A stretch of DNA of 64,000 bases from Umezawaea endophytica (GTDB taxonomy: Bacteria; Actinomycetota; Actinomycetes; Mycobacteriales; Pseudonocardiaceae): contig NZ_JANYMP010000015.1 in the NCBI RefSeq assembly GCF_025061645.1, positions 156,417 to 220,416 of the forward strand. Reading direction: 5' to 3'. Shown here one piece after another: positions 18,217 to 26,464 of the stretch. The notes beneath the pieces are model-generated. The model was not told the DNA's origin. It ran no database searches and worked only from the letters and a program-made list of their open reading frames with translations. Position 1 is the first letter of the stretch; each line of letters begins with the position of its first letter. The position numbers and the translations under genes are program-made.

Positions 18217-18627
18217 TTAGTGGGTCAAGAGTTTTGTTAGGATTTCGTCGAATTTTGTTAGCTCGGCTTCTGTTAGTGGGGATAGTGAGGCTGCGGCTAC
18301 TTTGGTTACCAGTTTTGCGCCTTCTTTTTGTAGTTCTTGGCCGTGTTCTGTTAGGCGGTGTCGTATTGCTCTGCCTGGGCCTGGGATTCGTTCTATCAGG
18401 CCTCGGTTGATCATTCTGGTGGCTAGGGTGCCGAAGGCCTGGTCGCTTTGGAAGGTTAGTTGGGCCAGGTCGTGTAGTGAGGCTTCTGGGTTTTCGTGCA
18501 GGTGTCGTAGTGCGTCCCACTGGATGAGGCTTATGTCCAGTTTGGCCAGTTCTGCTGTTAGGGCGCGGTGGTGGCGCATCTGTAGGCGTTTGACTGACAG
18601 GGCTACCTGGTGTGGGGGTCTGGGCAT
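18217..18627 (-). CDS. MarR family transcriptional regulator
   Basis: This 136-residue winged-helix repressor has the MarR pattern. A leading helix (VALSVKRLQMRHHRAL) is followed by DISLIQWDALRHLHENPEASLHDLA and a recognition region QSDQAFGTLATRM. The wing is RGLIERIPGPGRAIRHRLTEHG. It is divergent from the hydrolase gene, with 54 bases between starts, and probably represses it and itself. Its codons are unusually A/C-ending because it lies antisense within the G+T-rich island. Confidence 0.88.
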   Translation of the reverse strand: MPRPPHQVALSVKRLQMRHHRALTAELAKLDISLIQWDALRHLHENPEASLHDLAQLTFQSDQAFGTLATRMINRGLIERIPGPGRAIRHRLTEHGQELQKEGAKLVTKVAAASLSPLTEAELTKFDEILTKLLTH

Positions 18628-18644
18628 GGGGGTAGGTTAGTCCA

Positions 18645-18683
18645 CTTGTTTAGGTAAGGATGTTGATATAAGGTTGTTGATAT
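18645..18683. promoter_or_regulatory. Candidate MarR operators between marR and hydrolase
   Basis: The 54-base divergent gap holds an imperfect CTT-N8-AAG dyad (18645-18658). It also holds two direct copies of tgttgatat (18661-18669 and 18675-18683), 14 bases apart. The second copy overlaps the hydrolase start codon, so bound protein would block both transcription and initiation. Confidence 0.45.
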
Positions 18684-19419
18684 GATCTCCTTTGAAGATC
18701 TTGGTGCTGGGCGTCCCTTTCTGTTGCTGCATGGTGGGGGTGGGCCTGGGACGGTGGCTGGGTTTGCTCGGTTGTTGGCTGCGCACGGGCGGGTGATCGC
18801 GCCTGTGCATCCTGGGTTCAACGGGACTGAGCGGGCCGATGGGCTGGTGACCATGCGTGGGCTTGCTGATCTCTACCTGGGGTTGCTCGAAGAATTGGAT
18901 CTGCGGGATGTTGTCGTTGTCGGCAATTCCATGGGTGGGTGGATCGGTGCTGAGATGGCTGCGGCCGATACCGGGCGGATCAGTGGGTTGGTGCTGGTCA
19001 ACTCTGTCGGGTTGGACGTGCCCGGTGAGCCGGTCGCCGACATCTTTCCGCTGTCGCCCGTCGAGTTGGCGAAGTTGAGCTTCCACGACCCGGCCAGGTT
19101 CGCGTTGGACCCGGCGACGTTGCCCGAGGCGCAGCGGGTGGTCATGGCGGCCAATCGGGCCGCGCTGGTCGTGTACGGCGCTGCTGGTATGACCGATCCG
19201 ACGTTGCGCGATCGGTTGTCCGACATCGCTGTGCCCACGGTCGTGCTGTGGGGTGAGTCGGATGAGGTGGTGACCCCTGCCTACGGTCGGGAGTTCGCTG
19301 CCGCTGTTCCTGGTGCGTCGTTCCGGTTGCTTCCCGCTACCGGGCACGTGCCGCAGGTGGAGACGCCGGAGTTGTTGTTGGCGGCTGTGCTGGACTTCGT
19401 TGGTCAGACCGCCCAGTAG
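18682..19419 (+). CDS. Alpha/beta hydrolase
   Basis: This 245-residue hydrolase has an oxyanion motif, LLLHGGGGPG (about residues 15-24). The nucleophile elbow is VGNSMGG (Ser about 84), the acid residue is in LWGESDEVV, and the catalytic His is in ATGHVPQVE. The fold suits esters or C-C bonds, and the substrate is unknown. It is divergent from marR, a typical detoxification arrangement. The 3' end overlaps the convergent downstream gene by 16 bases. Codon use shows the local T/G bias. Confidence 0.9.
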   Translation: MISFEDLGAGRPFLLLHGGGGPGTVAGFARLLAAHGRVIAPVHPGFNGTERADGLVTMRGLADLYLGLLEELDLRDVVVVGNSMGGWIGAEMAAADTGRISGLVLVNSVGLDVPGEPVADIFPLSPVELAKLSFHDPARFALDPATLPEAQRVVMAANRAALVVYGAAGMTDPTLRDRLSDIAVPTVVLWGESDEVVTPAYGREFAAAVPGASFRLLPATGHVPQVETPELLLAAVLDFVGQTAQ

Positions 19420-19964
19420 TCGTTGTCCGGCAGGCGCAGCCAGGTGTCGGGTGGGCCGGTGATGGAGCGGGCGTCCGTGGGTTTGAGGTCTACGTAGGCG
19501 AAGCAGTAGGCGATGGGGTGGAATTCGTAGAGGCGTTCCAGGAGTTGGGTGTTCTCCTCGTAGTCGTCGTCTGGGCCGCCGCCTGGGAAGAGGTCTGAGC
19601 CCAGCCAGACGCCGTCGGCGATGAGGCTGCCCTGGTGGCCGCTCTTGGGGTTGGCGTACATGCCGTAGCAGGTGGTGTTGATCGAGAGTTCGCTCATCAC
19701 ACCCGGCATGGAGGCGCCGTAGGCCCAGGGTTGGAACAGGACGCAGCCGCCGGGGACGGTGGTGGCGGCCAGGACGAAGACGTCCTCGGCTGTGGCGGCT
19801 TGTCGTGCGGCGGTGGGAGTTAGGGGTTCTGCCCGCAACCTGCGGATGGCCTCGGTGGTGTCGATCTCCGCCACGCAGGTCAGGCTGTAGCCGTCGTCCG
19901 GTAGGTCTCCCAGCGCGGCGATCAGGCGGTCGCGTTCGGTCTCGGCTGGTGTCTGGGCCGTCAA
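19404..19964 (-). CDS. Conserved actinobacterial protein of unknown function
   Basis: This protein of about 186 residues has no membrane segment or signal. It is acidic and aromatic-rich, with DDGYSLTCVAEIDTTEAIRR near the start and AATTVPGGCVLFQPWAYG in the middle. The general pattern recalls DUF6461-type proteins, but I cannot confirm this. I chose the TTG at 19964, preceded by GGGGAG. Another in-frame TTG lies at 19976. It is convergent with the hydrolase gene and divergent from the GH15 gene. Confidence 0.55.
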   Translation of the reverse strand: MTAQTPAETERDRLIAALGDLPDDGYSLTCVAEIDTTEAIRRLRAEPLTPTAARQAATAEDVFVLAATTVPGGCVLFQPWAYGASMPGVMSELSINTTCYGMYANPKSGHQGSLIADGVWLGSDLFPGGGPDDDYEENTQLLERLYEFHPIAYCFAYVDLKPTDARSITGPPDTWLRLPDNDYWAV

Positions 19965-20068
19965 TGGTCTCCCCAACTCGTGGACGGACGTCGAAACTAC
20001 GCCGGTTCACCTTCGGGGTGGGGGTGTTCTGCCAGGCCCGTGCTCGGTGGTCCGGTTAGCCTCGCCAA

Positions 20069-21928
20069 GTGGCACATGACACGGGACCCGGTCGCATCGA
20101 GGACTACGCGTTGCTGTCCGACCTGCGCACGGCGGCGCTCGTCGGGCGGGACGGGTCGGTCGACTGGTTGTGCATGCCGCGCTTCGACTCGCCGTCGTGC
20201 TTCTCCCGGCTGCTCGGCACCGAGGACGACGGGCACTGGCGGATCGCGCCCACGGCGGAGGTGACGGCCGTGCGGCGTCGTTACCGGGACAACACGCTGG
20301 TGCTGGAGACGGAGTTCGACACCGCGGAGGGCACTGTTCGGCTGGTGGACACGATGCCGCCGGAGGCGACCGCCGACGACGCGGACACGCGGCTCGTGCG
20401 GGTGCTCGAAGGGGTGACCGGGTCGGTGGAGGTCCGGTTCCAGTGGGTGGTGCGCTTCGCCTACGGCGATTCGGTGCCGTGGGTGCGGCGGTCGTCCAGC
20501 GGTGGTGACGAGTGCGTGTTCGCGGTGGCCGGTCCGTCGGCGGTCGCGCTGTACGGGGATCGGCTGCCGTACCGGGTGCCGGGGAAACGGGCGCACGAGG
20601 CCGTGTTCACCGTGGACGAAGGTGACGTGCTGTCGTGGGTGATGGAGTTCTCGTACTCGCCGGAAACGCCGCCCGCCAAGGTGGATCCCGCCGACGAGGT
20701 GCGGCGGTCCGAGGTGTTCTGGCAGGACTGGGCGTGCGACCTCGGGTACCACGGGCCGCACGGGGACGTGGTGCGGCGGTCGCTGATCACGTTGAAGGGC
20801 CTCACGTACGCGCCGACCGGTGGCATCGTGGCGGCGCCGACGACGTCGCTGCCCGAGGTGTTCGGCGGCGAGCGGAACTGGGACTACCGCTACTGCTGGC
20901 TGCGGGACGCGACGCTGACCCTGTTGGCGCTGGACAACTTCGGCCGGTCCGGGGAGGCGGAGGCGTGGCGGCACTGGCTGCTGCGCGCGGTCGCCGGTGA
21001 CCCGGCCGACCTCCAGATCATGTACGGCCTGTCCGGCGAGCGGCACCTCGTCGAGTGGGAGGCCGACTGGCTGCCCGGCTACCGGGGCGCGAAACCGGTG
21101 CGGATCGGCAACGCGGCGTACCGGCAGCTCCAGCTCGACGTGTACGGCGAGGTGATGGACGCGCTGCACCTGGCGCGGGAGCGGGGCATCGCGGAGTCCG
21201 CCGAGTCGTGGGCGATGCAGCGCGGCATGATCGGCCACCTCCGCAAGGTCTGGGACCAGCCGGACAAGGGCCTGTGGGAGGTTCGCGGTCCGGACCGGCA
21301 CTTCACCCACTCGCGGGTCATGGTGTGGGTCGCGTTCGACCGGGCCGTGCGCGCGGTGGAGCAGCACGACCTGCCGGGGCCGGTGGAGGAGTGGCGCGAG
21401 CTGCGCGACGCCGTGCGCGCGGAGGTGCTGGCGAAGGGGTGGAACGCCGAGATCGGGGCGTTCACCCAGTTCTACGGCGGCACCGAGCTGGACGCCGCCA
21501 CGCTGCTCATCCCGGCCGTCGGCTTCCTGCCCGGCGACGATCCCCGCGTGCTCGGCACGATCGAGGCGATCCGCCGGGGGTTGAAGCACGGCGACCTGGT
21601 CGACCGGTACGACACCGATCCCGGTGAGTCCGAAGTGGACGGCCTGAGCGGCGAGGAGGGTTCGTTCCTCGCCTGCTCGTTCTGGTTCGTGGACGCGCTC
21701 GCCCTGTCCGGGCAACGAGAAGAGGCGGTGGCGATGTTCGACCGACTGGTGGGACTGGTGAACGACGTGGGTCTGCTCGCCGAGGAGTACGACGCCCGCA
21801 CGGGCCGGATGTCCGGGAACTTCCCGCAGGCGTTCAGCCACCTCGCGCTGGTGAACAGCGCGGCGGTGCTGTACGGCCAGGGCCACACGCGCGACGAGCG
21901 CGACCGCCGAGGCGGAGGAGACCGATGA
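20069..21928 (+). CDS. Glycoside hydrolase family 15 protein (trehalase/glucoamylase-like)
   Basis: This 619-residue protein has an N-terminal beta-sandwich domain (RIEDYALLSDLRTAALVGRD, then GSVDWLCMPRFDSPSCFSRL). An (alpha/alpha)6 barrel follows, with the family mark GERNWDYRYCWLRDATLTL at about residues 269-287. Actinobacterial relatives hydrolyse trehalose or alpha-glucans to glucose. It has no signal peptide, so the substrate is probably intracellular. The GTG start gives the conserved opening. Its stop overlaps the start of the glucose dehydrogenase gene by 4 bases. Confidence 0.92.
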   Translation: MAHDTGPGRIEDYALLSDLRTAALVGRDGSVDWLCMPRFDSPSCFSRLLGTEDDGHWRIAPTAEVTAVRRRYRDNTLVLETEFDTAEGTVRLVDTMPPEATADDADTRLVRVLEGVTGSVEVRFQWVVRFAYGDSVPWVRRSSSGGDECVFAVAGPSAVALYGDRLPYRVPGKRAHEAVFTVDEGDVLSWVMEFSYSPETPPAKVDPADEVRRSEVFWQDWACDLGYHGPHGDVVRRSLITLKGLTYAPTGGIVAAPTTSLPEVFGGERNWDYRYCWLRDATLTLLALDNFGRSGEAEAWRHWLLRAVAGDPADLQIMYGLSGERHLVEWEADWLPGYRGAKPVRIGNAAYRQLQLDVYGEVMDALHLARERGIAESAESWAMQRGMIGHLRKVWDQPDKGLWEVRGPDRHFTHSRVMVWVAFDRAVRAVEQHDLPGPVEEWRELRDAVRAEVLAKGWNAEIGAFTQFYGGTELDAATLLIPAVGFLPGDDPRVLGTIEAIRRGLKHGDLVDRYDTDPGESEVDGLSGEEGSFLACSFWFVDALALSGQREEAVAMFDRLVGLVNDVGLLAEEYDARTGRMSGNFPQAFSHLALVNSAAVLYGQGHTRDERDRRGGGDR

Positions 21929-22950
21929 GGGCCGCGTTCGTGGTGCCGGGCAAGCCGGAACTGGCCGAGGTCGTCGAGTGGGACGAGCCCGTGCCCGCCG
22001 ACGGCGAGGTGCGGGTCGAGGGCCTGCTGGTCGGCATGTGCGGGACCGACGTGGAGATCGTGCGCGACGGCTTCGGCACGCCGCCGCCGGGCAAGACCGG
22101 GTTCGTGCTGTTCCACGAGTCGCTGGGCCGGGTCGTGGCCGCGCCGATGGGCGGTGACCTCGCACCCGGTGACCTCGTCGCGGGTGTAGTGCGGCGGCCG
22201 GACACCGTGCCGTGCTCCGCGTGCGCCGTGGACGCGTGGGACTTCTGCCAGAACGGGAAGTACACCGAGCGCGGCATCAAGGAGCTGGACGGCTACGGCA
22301 TGCAGAAGTGGAGCGTTCCGCCGAAGTACGCGATCAAGCTGGACCCGACGCTCGGCGACCTCGGCGTGCTGACCGAGCCGACGTCCATCGTGGCGAAGGC
22401 GTGGGACCAGGCGCTGTTGAACTGCCGCCGCGCCCACCTGACCCCGAGGACCGTGCTGATCACCGGCGCGGGCCCGATCGGCCTGCTGGCGGCGATGCTG
22501 GCCGTGCAGCGCGGACTGGCCGTGCACGTGGTCGACCGGGCCACGTCCGGCCGCAAGCCCGACCTGGTGCGGGGGTTGGGCGCGACCTACCACTCCACTG
22601 TGGACACGGTGCCCGAGGTGGACGTCGCGATCGAGTGCACCGGCGTCGCCGAACTCGTCTGGGAGGCCGTGCGCCGCGCCGCGGTGACGGTGCTGACCGG
22701 CCTGTCCGGCGACCACGGGACGTTCCCCGCCGAACGCCTGGTGCTCGACGAACTGGTGCTGCACAACCGCTCCGTCGTCGGCTCGGTCAACGCGGGCCTC
22801 GCCGACTGGCACACGGCGGCCGACGCGCTTGCCGCCGCCGACCGCACCTGGCTCGGCGGCCTGATCACCCGCCGGGTGCCGCTCGACCGGTTCGTGGACG
22901 CGATGGAGCGGCAGCCCGACGACGTGAAGGTGGTCGTAGACCTGGCCTAG
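21925..22950 (+). CDS. Zinc-dependent glucose dehydrogenase-like MDR protein
   Basis: This 341-residue medium-chain dehydrogenase has a catalytic-zinc Cys in GMCGTDVEI and HES at about residues 69-71. It has a Cys-rich structural loop PCSACAVDAWDFC and a Rossmann motif ITGAGPIGLLAAM. The pattern YTERGIKELDGYGMQ and the TEPTSIVAKAWDQ segment match the glucose 1-dehydrogenase subgroup. It probably oxidises glucose made by the coupled GH15 enzyme to gluconolactone with NAD(P)+. ATGA overlap shows co-translation. Confidence 0.88.
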   Translation: MRAAFVVPGKPELAEVVEWDEPVPADGEVRVEGLLVGMCGTDVEIVRDGFGTPPPGKTGFVLFHESLGRVVAAPMGGDLAPGDLVAGVVRRPDTVPCSACAVDAWDFCQNGKYTERGIKELDGYGMQKWSVPPKYAIKLDPTLGDLGVLTEPTSIVAKAWDQALLNCRRAHLTPRTVLITGAGPIGLLAAMLAVQRGLAVHVVDRATSGRKPDLVRGLGATYHSTVDTVPEVDVAIECTGVAELVWEAVRRAAVTVLTGLSGDHGTFPAERLVLDELVLHNRSVVGSVNAGLADWHTAADALAAADRTWLGGLITRRVPLDRFVDAMERQPDDVKVVVDLA

Positions 22951-22975
22951 CGGTCGCCCGGACGGCGGGGCCGTC

Positions 22976-23016
22976 GCGGAATCCCGGATCGGCGTCGCCC
23001 GCGGTCCGGGATCCGC
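22976..23016 (+). terminator. Hairpin after glucose dehydrogenase gene
   Basis: Arms 22976-22988 and 23005-23016 pair over 12 bp with one bulged base (GCGGA and TCCCGGA against TCCGGGA and TCCGC). It sits between the dehydrogenase stop and the DUF3558 gene start. There is no U-run. Confidence 0.5.
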
Positions 23017-23028
23017 TACCTTGCCCCC

Positions 23029-23622
23029 ATGAGCCACTGGCACCGCGTCGCGGCACTCGCCGCCGCCGTCGCCCTCCTCGCGGGCTGCTCGCAGAAGACC
23101 TCGGGCACCGCGTCCACGGGAGCGGCCGGGTCGAGCGGGCCCACGTCCGCGACGTCGAAGCCGTCGACCAGCGCGAAGCCGTCGGTCGAGCGGCCGAAGA
23201 AGGTCGATCTCACCGGTGTGGACTCCTGCTCCGTGCTCACCGACGCGCAGAAGCAGCAGTTCGACCTGACCGGGAAGCCGGGGCGGCTGCCGTACCCGAC
23301 CCACCCCGAGGCGACCCTGTGCTCCATCGGGTCGAGCGACTTCTCCTACGGCCTCGCCGTCGCGGTCATCACGAGCGAGGGCATCGAGATGTACGCCCAG
23401 GGCGTCGAGTCCGGGAAGGCCGCCACGATGGTGGTCGGGAGCTTCCCCGCGGTCCTCAGCGAGTTCCCCGGCGCGCTGCCCGCCTGCTTCGTCGGTCTGG
23501 ATGTCGCGGACGGCCAGTTGATCGAGGTTCAGGTCGACGGCTCGAAGCTGCCGATGGCCGAGCTCTGCGCCCGTGCCACGAACATCGCCGACGCGGTCAT
23601 CCAGACGATCAGCGCCAGGTGA
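23029..23622 (+). CDS. DUF3558 family lipoprotein
   Basis: This 197-residue exported lipoprotein has the lipobox LLAGCS (Cys at about residue 20). A Ser/Thr/Ala-rich linker (about 25-60) leads to a DUF3558 domain that starts at VDSCSVLTDAQ and has paired cysteines (ATLCSI, PACFVG, ELCARA). DUF3558 genes are expanded in Pseudonocardiaceae and often sit beside type VII secretion genes, as here. The molecular role is unknown. Confidence 0.85.
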   Translation: MSHWHRVAALAAAVALLAGCSQKTSGTASTGAAGSSGPTSATSKPSTSAKPSVERPKKVDLTGVDSCSVLTDAQKQQFDLTGKPGRLPYPTHPEATLCSIGSSDFSYGLAVAVITSEGIEMYAQGVESGKAATMVVGSFPAVLSEFPGALPACFVGLDVADGQLIEVQVDGSKLPMAELCARATNIADAVIQTISAR

Positions 23623-23702
23623 CGAGTGTCTTAAGTAGAACTGCGCGAATACCAGCGGAACCGTCGCGTCGCGCCGTGCATCAGAGTTAAAGTCGTCTCA
23701 AT

Positions 23703-23724
23703 TGCACTCACTGGGGTAAGTGCA
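23703..23724. promoter_or_regulatory. Inverted repeat upstream of the PE-like gene
   Basis: TGCACT (23703-23708) and AGTGCA (23719-23724) flank 10 bases, 20 bases before the GTG start of the PE-like gene. A strong AGGAGGG ribosome site follows at 23731-23737. This may be an operator for the secretion cassette. Confidence 0.35.
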
Positions 23725-23743
23725 GGACTGAGGAGGGTGTGCC

Positions 23744-24133
23744 GTGTTCATCGCGGATGGTGGTGGGGGCTCGTCGCAGCCCTCGGTCCCTGAGTACAGC
23801 GGTTCGAAGCAGGGGCTCAAGATCGAACCCTCGGCCATTCCCGCAGCTCGGAAGGTTTTCGAAGACGCGCTGACCGTGCTCGACAACCAGATCAGGGCGA
23901 CCCGCGCCTCGCTCAAGGCGAAGCAGTGGGCGCTCGATCCGGTCAGCGCGGAGACGGCGGACAAGTTCAACGTCCGCACCTTCGAGGGCGGGGACACCGC
24001 CGCGACCGCCGCGATCCTGGCGTACCGCGAGCAGCTCAGCGGAGTTGTGACTCAGCTCACTCAGATCGAAGCCACCTACCGTCGGGTCGAGGGTGACAAC
24101 GTCGCGTCCTGGGGGCGCATCAACCCGGCCTGA
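23744..24133 (+). CDS. PE-like type VII secretion substrate/partner
   Basis: This 129-residue, mostly helical protein begins with a Gly/Ser-rich tail, then IEPSAIPAARKVFEDAL, a PE-domain-like first helix. It ends in TYRRVEGDN, which contains the YxxxE type VII secretion signal after the second helix. It is followed immediately by a PPE-like gene and an EspG-like chaperone gene, the usual PE-PPE-EspG order. It probably forms a heterodimer with the next product for export by an ESX system encoded elsewhere. The GTG start has an AGGAGGG site. Confidence 0.78.
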   Translation: MFIADGGGGSSQPSVPEYSGSKQGLKIEPSAIPAARKVFEDALTVLDNQIRATRASLKAKQWALDPVSAETADKFNVRTFEGGDTAATAAILAYREQLSGVVTQLTQIEATYRRVEGDNVASWGRINPA

Positions 24134-24174
24134 CCCGGCCAGCCGCACGACCGCACCCGAGGGGGCGAAGGACC

Positions 24175-25530
24175 ATGGGCGATCACCGCTGGCGCGGGTA
24201 CACCCACGAAGAACTGCACACCATGATCAACGGCGGGCCTGGCGTTGCCGCTTCCATCCCGCTCGAAGATAGCTGGAAGGCCCTGTCGGAGACGCTGGGC
24301 CAGATCGACACGTCCATCCAGGACGGGCTGACCAAGGTCGGCGCGAGCTGGGAAGGCGCCTCGGCCGAGGCGGCCACCGCCGCGCTGTCGCCGCTCGCGG
24401 CGTGGGCGACCGACGCGGGCCAGGGCGCGGACACGATGAAGGCCTCGGCCCAGCTCCAGGGCGGCTACATCGCGGACGCGCGCAAGGAGATGCCCGAGCC
24501 GGTGATGGTGACCACCGAGGCGCCGTCGACGGGCGACAAGGTGCTCGGCGCGCTGACCGGGCCTGTCGGCATGCTGCACGTGATCAACCAGCAGAAGGAC
24601 CACGAGGCCCAGGAAGCCGCTCAGGACAACGCTGAGCAGAAGGCCATCACGGTCATGAACAACTACCAGTCCAGCAGCGAGTGGAACAGCGACACGCTCG
24701 GCGAGTTCGTCCCGCCGCCGCAGGTCGTGATCGACACGCCGCCGCCGGGCGGCGCGGGCTCGTACAACAGCTCCAGCGCGAACTACAGCAGCACCGACTC
24801 GTCGGCGTACACGCCCAAGGGCGGCGACGGCACCACGTCGACGTCGTGGGCGCCGCCGCCGTCGAGCCCGCCCCCTGTCTCCCCGCCGCCGGTGTTCACC
24901 GGTGGTGGCGGTGGCGGCACGACGAACCCGACGTGGACGCCTCCGCCCGCGCAGCCGCCGGTGAACCTGCCGGTCCAGCCGACGCCCCCGCCTCCCGGCA
25001 CCCCGCCGCCCGGTGGTTTCCCGCCGCCCGGCGCGGGTCCGGTCCGGCCGCCGTTCAAGGGCGGCCCGGTCCCGCCCGGTGGGCTCCGGCCCAGCGGTCC
25101 GGTCGGCCCCGGCGGTCGTCCGGTCCAGCCCGGCGGCTTCCGGCCCGGCGGTCCGGGTGGCCCCGGTGGTCCCGCCGGTGGTCCCGGTGGCACCAGCGGT
25201 TCGGGCGGTCCCGGTGGGCGCGGCGGCTTCGGCGGCGTGCCCGGCGGCCCCGGCCAGGGCATGGCGGGCGCGAACGGCCCCGGCGGGCAGTTCGCCGGTC
25301 GTCCCGGCGGTCCCGGTGGTCCTGGCGGCTTCGGTCCCGGTGGCGGCGCGAACGGCCCCGGCGGCCGTCCGGGCCAGGGTCCCGGCGGCGGTGCCGCGGG
25401 CGGTCGTGGGGGCGACGGCGAAGAGGACGGCGAGCACAAGATCGCGGACTACCTGGTGGAGACGGACGACGTGTTCGGCGACGACCGCCTCGTCGCTCCA
25501 CCCGTGATCGGGGAGACACCGCAGCAGTGA
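24175..25530 (+). CDS. PPE-like protein with long Pro/Gly-rich C-terminus
   Basis: The 451 residues split into a helical N-terminal part (about 1-165) and a low-complexity C-terminal part (about 180-430). The first contains SWEGASAEAA, matching the WxG turn of PPE and WXG proteins. The second is rich in Pro then Gly-Pro-Gly repeats and ends with an acidic tail, GEEDGEHKIADYLVETDDV. The N-terminus should pair with the PE-like protein. The repetitive tail may act at the cell surface. The G/C-rich repeats create long antisense frames that are not genes. Confidence 0.8.
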   Translation: MGDHRWRGYTHEELHTMINGGPGVAASIPLEDSWKALSETLGQIDTSIQDGLTKVGASWEGASAEAATAALSPLAAWATDAGQGADTMKASAQLQGGYIADARKEMPEPVMVTTEAPSTGDKVLGALTGPVGMLHVINQQKDHEAQEAAQDNAEQKAITVMNNYQSSSEWNSDTLGEFVPPPQVVIDTPPPGGAGSYNSSSANYSSTDSSAYTPKGGDGTTSTSWAPPPSSPPPVSPPPVFTGGGGGGTTNPTWTPPPAQPPVNLPVQPTPPPPGTPPPGGFPPPGAGPVRPPFKGGPVPPGGLRPSGPVGPGGRPVQPGGFRPGGPGGPGGPAGGPGGTSGSGGPGGRGGFGGVPGGPGQGMAGANGPGGQFAGRPGGPGGPGGFGPGGGANGPGGRPGQGPGGGAAGGRGGDGEEDGEHKIADYLVETDDVFGDDRLVAPPVIGETPQQ

Positions 25531-26333
25531 CGTACTTCGGGGGGCCGGTGGAGAGGGAACCCGTATCCCTCTCCACCGAGGAGTTCGACGTCGTGTGGGA
25601 GCACCTGCGACTGGGGCCGATGCCGCTCGTCATCAAGGTGCCCTCACCCGGCAAGACCGAGCGCGAACGCCGTGACCTGGAACAGCGGGTCTGGTACGCG
25701 CTGGAGTCCCGCGGGCTCGGGCGGCCGATCGGGCTGCACCCCGAACTCGACCAGTTGATCAGGATGTTCGTCCGCCCCCAGTTGGAGGTGGACGCCAGGG
25801 TGTGGGTCGGCAGGAGCGTCCGCGTGCTCGCCGTCGCGAACGGCGACGCGGGCGCGGTCGCCACGCTGTCCGGCGACCGGATCACGTTCCAGCGCGCGGC
25901 GGGGTCCGGTCTGCCGACCGCGGTCATCGCCGCGCTGCCGGAGCACCCGGCCGGGACGGGGCACTCGGTGACCATGCCGAGCGCCGACCTGGAGGCCGCC
26001 GTCCAGAAGTCCGACGGCACGCCCAAGAGCCTGGAGAACTCGCTCCGCGACCACGGTGTGCGGGACGAGGACGCGAAGACGCTGGTGAAGATGTTCACCA
26101 ACCTGGTGCACACGGGGAACTTCGGCGCCGCGGCCCGCGACCGGTACGGCAAGCGCTGCCGCTTGGAGCGGGTGGTCGCGTTCTTCGACACCGAGGACGG
26201 GCGCTACCTCCAGCAGCGCCGCGCTTCGCCGGGTACCGAACCCTGGAGCACGTTCACCCCCACCGACCTGCGTAGGCTCAAGTTCCAGCTCGACGAACTG
26301 CTCGCGGAAGCCGTGCGCGGCGCGAAGGGCTGA
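25527..26333 (+). CDS. EspG family type VII secretion chaperone
   Basis: This 268-residue ESX EspG-like cytosolic chaperone is known in mycobacteria to bind the PPE partner of a PE-PPE dimer and keep it soluble. The opening VSLSTEEFDVVWEHLRLGPMP and LEQRVWYALESRGLG are typical, and the C-terminus contains FTPTDLRRLKFQLDELL. The GTG at 25527 overlaps the upstream stop (GTGA). It is the third gene of the secretion cassette and is followed by a hairpin. Confidence 0.88.
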   Translation: MTYFGGPVEREPVSLSTEEFDVVWEHLRLGPMPLVIKVPSPGKTERERRDLEQRVWYALESRGLGRPIGLHPELDQLIRMFVRPQLEVDARVWVGRSVRVLAVANGDAGAVATLSGDRITFQRAAGSGLPTAVIAALPEHPAGTGHSVTMPSADLEAAVQKSDGTPKSLENSLRDHGVRDEDAKTLVKMFTNLVHTGNFGAAARDRYGKRCRLERVVAFFDTEDGRYLQQRRASPGTEPWSTFTPTDLRRLKFQLDELLAEAVRGAKG

Positions 26334-26375
26334 GGTTCCGGGCCCGTGCCGCAGGAGTGCGACGGGCCCGGAACC
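26334..26375 (+). terminator. Hairpin terminator after espG-like gene
   Basis: A perfect 14-bp stem (26334-26347 with 26362-26375) and a 14-nt loop begin directly after the espG-like stop codon. Confidence 0.75.
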
Positions 26376-26464
26376 ACCTCCCGGCGCGGACGTGTCCGTT
26401 GTGGACGGTGCCGGGAAACGTGACGAGGCGCGACCTCCGCCGCCGTCCCGACTAGCCTGGACGC

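Larger units (their letters stand above)
16850..19430. other. Strand-asymmetric G+T-rich island
   Basis: From the middle of the GGDEF-EAL gene to the end of the hydrolase gene, the plus strand becomes rich in G and T whichever way the genes run. In bases 18241-18300 I count A9 T21 G20 C10, and in 18301-18360 A4 T28 G17 C11. Surrounding sequence is near balanced and more G+C-rich. The effect rises gradually from about 16.9 kb, peaks near 18.2-18.5 kb over a minus-strand gene, and fades by about 19.4 kb. Confidence 0.8.

Noticed and set aside
18217..18627. Plus-strand frames 18201-18410 and 18302-18640
   Set aside because: They are Leu/Val-rich shadows produced by the G+T-rich strand. The minus strand encodes a clear MarR protein.
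24880..25420. Possible tandem DNA repeat or CRISPR-like array in the PPE-like gene
   Set aside because: Units are irregular Gly-Pro codon repeats in frame, with no constant spacer length, so they are protein low complexity.
24076..25437. Long minus-strand frame opposite the PPE-like gene
   Set aside because: Low-complexity Arg/Gly/Thr translation mirrors the Pro/Gly repeats. There is no start site or family match.
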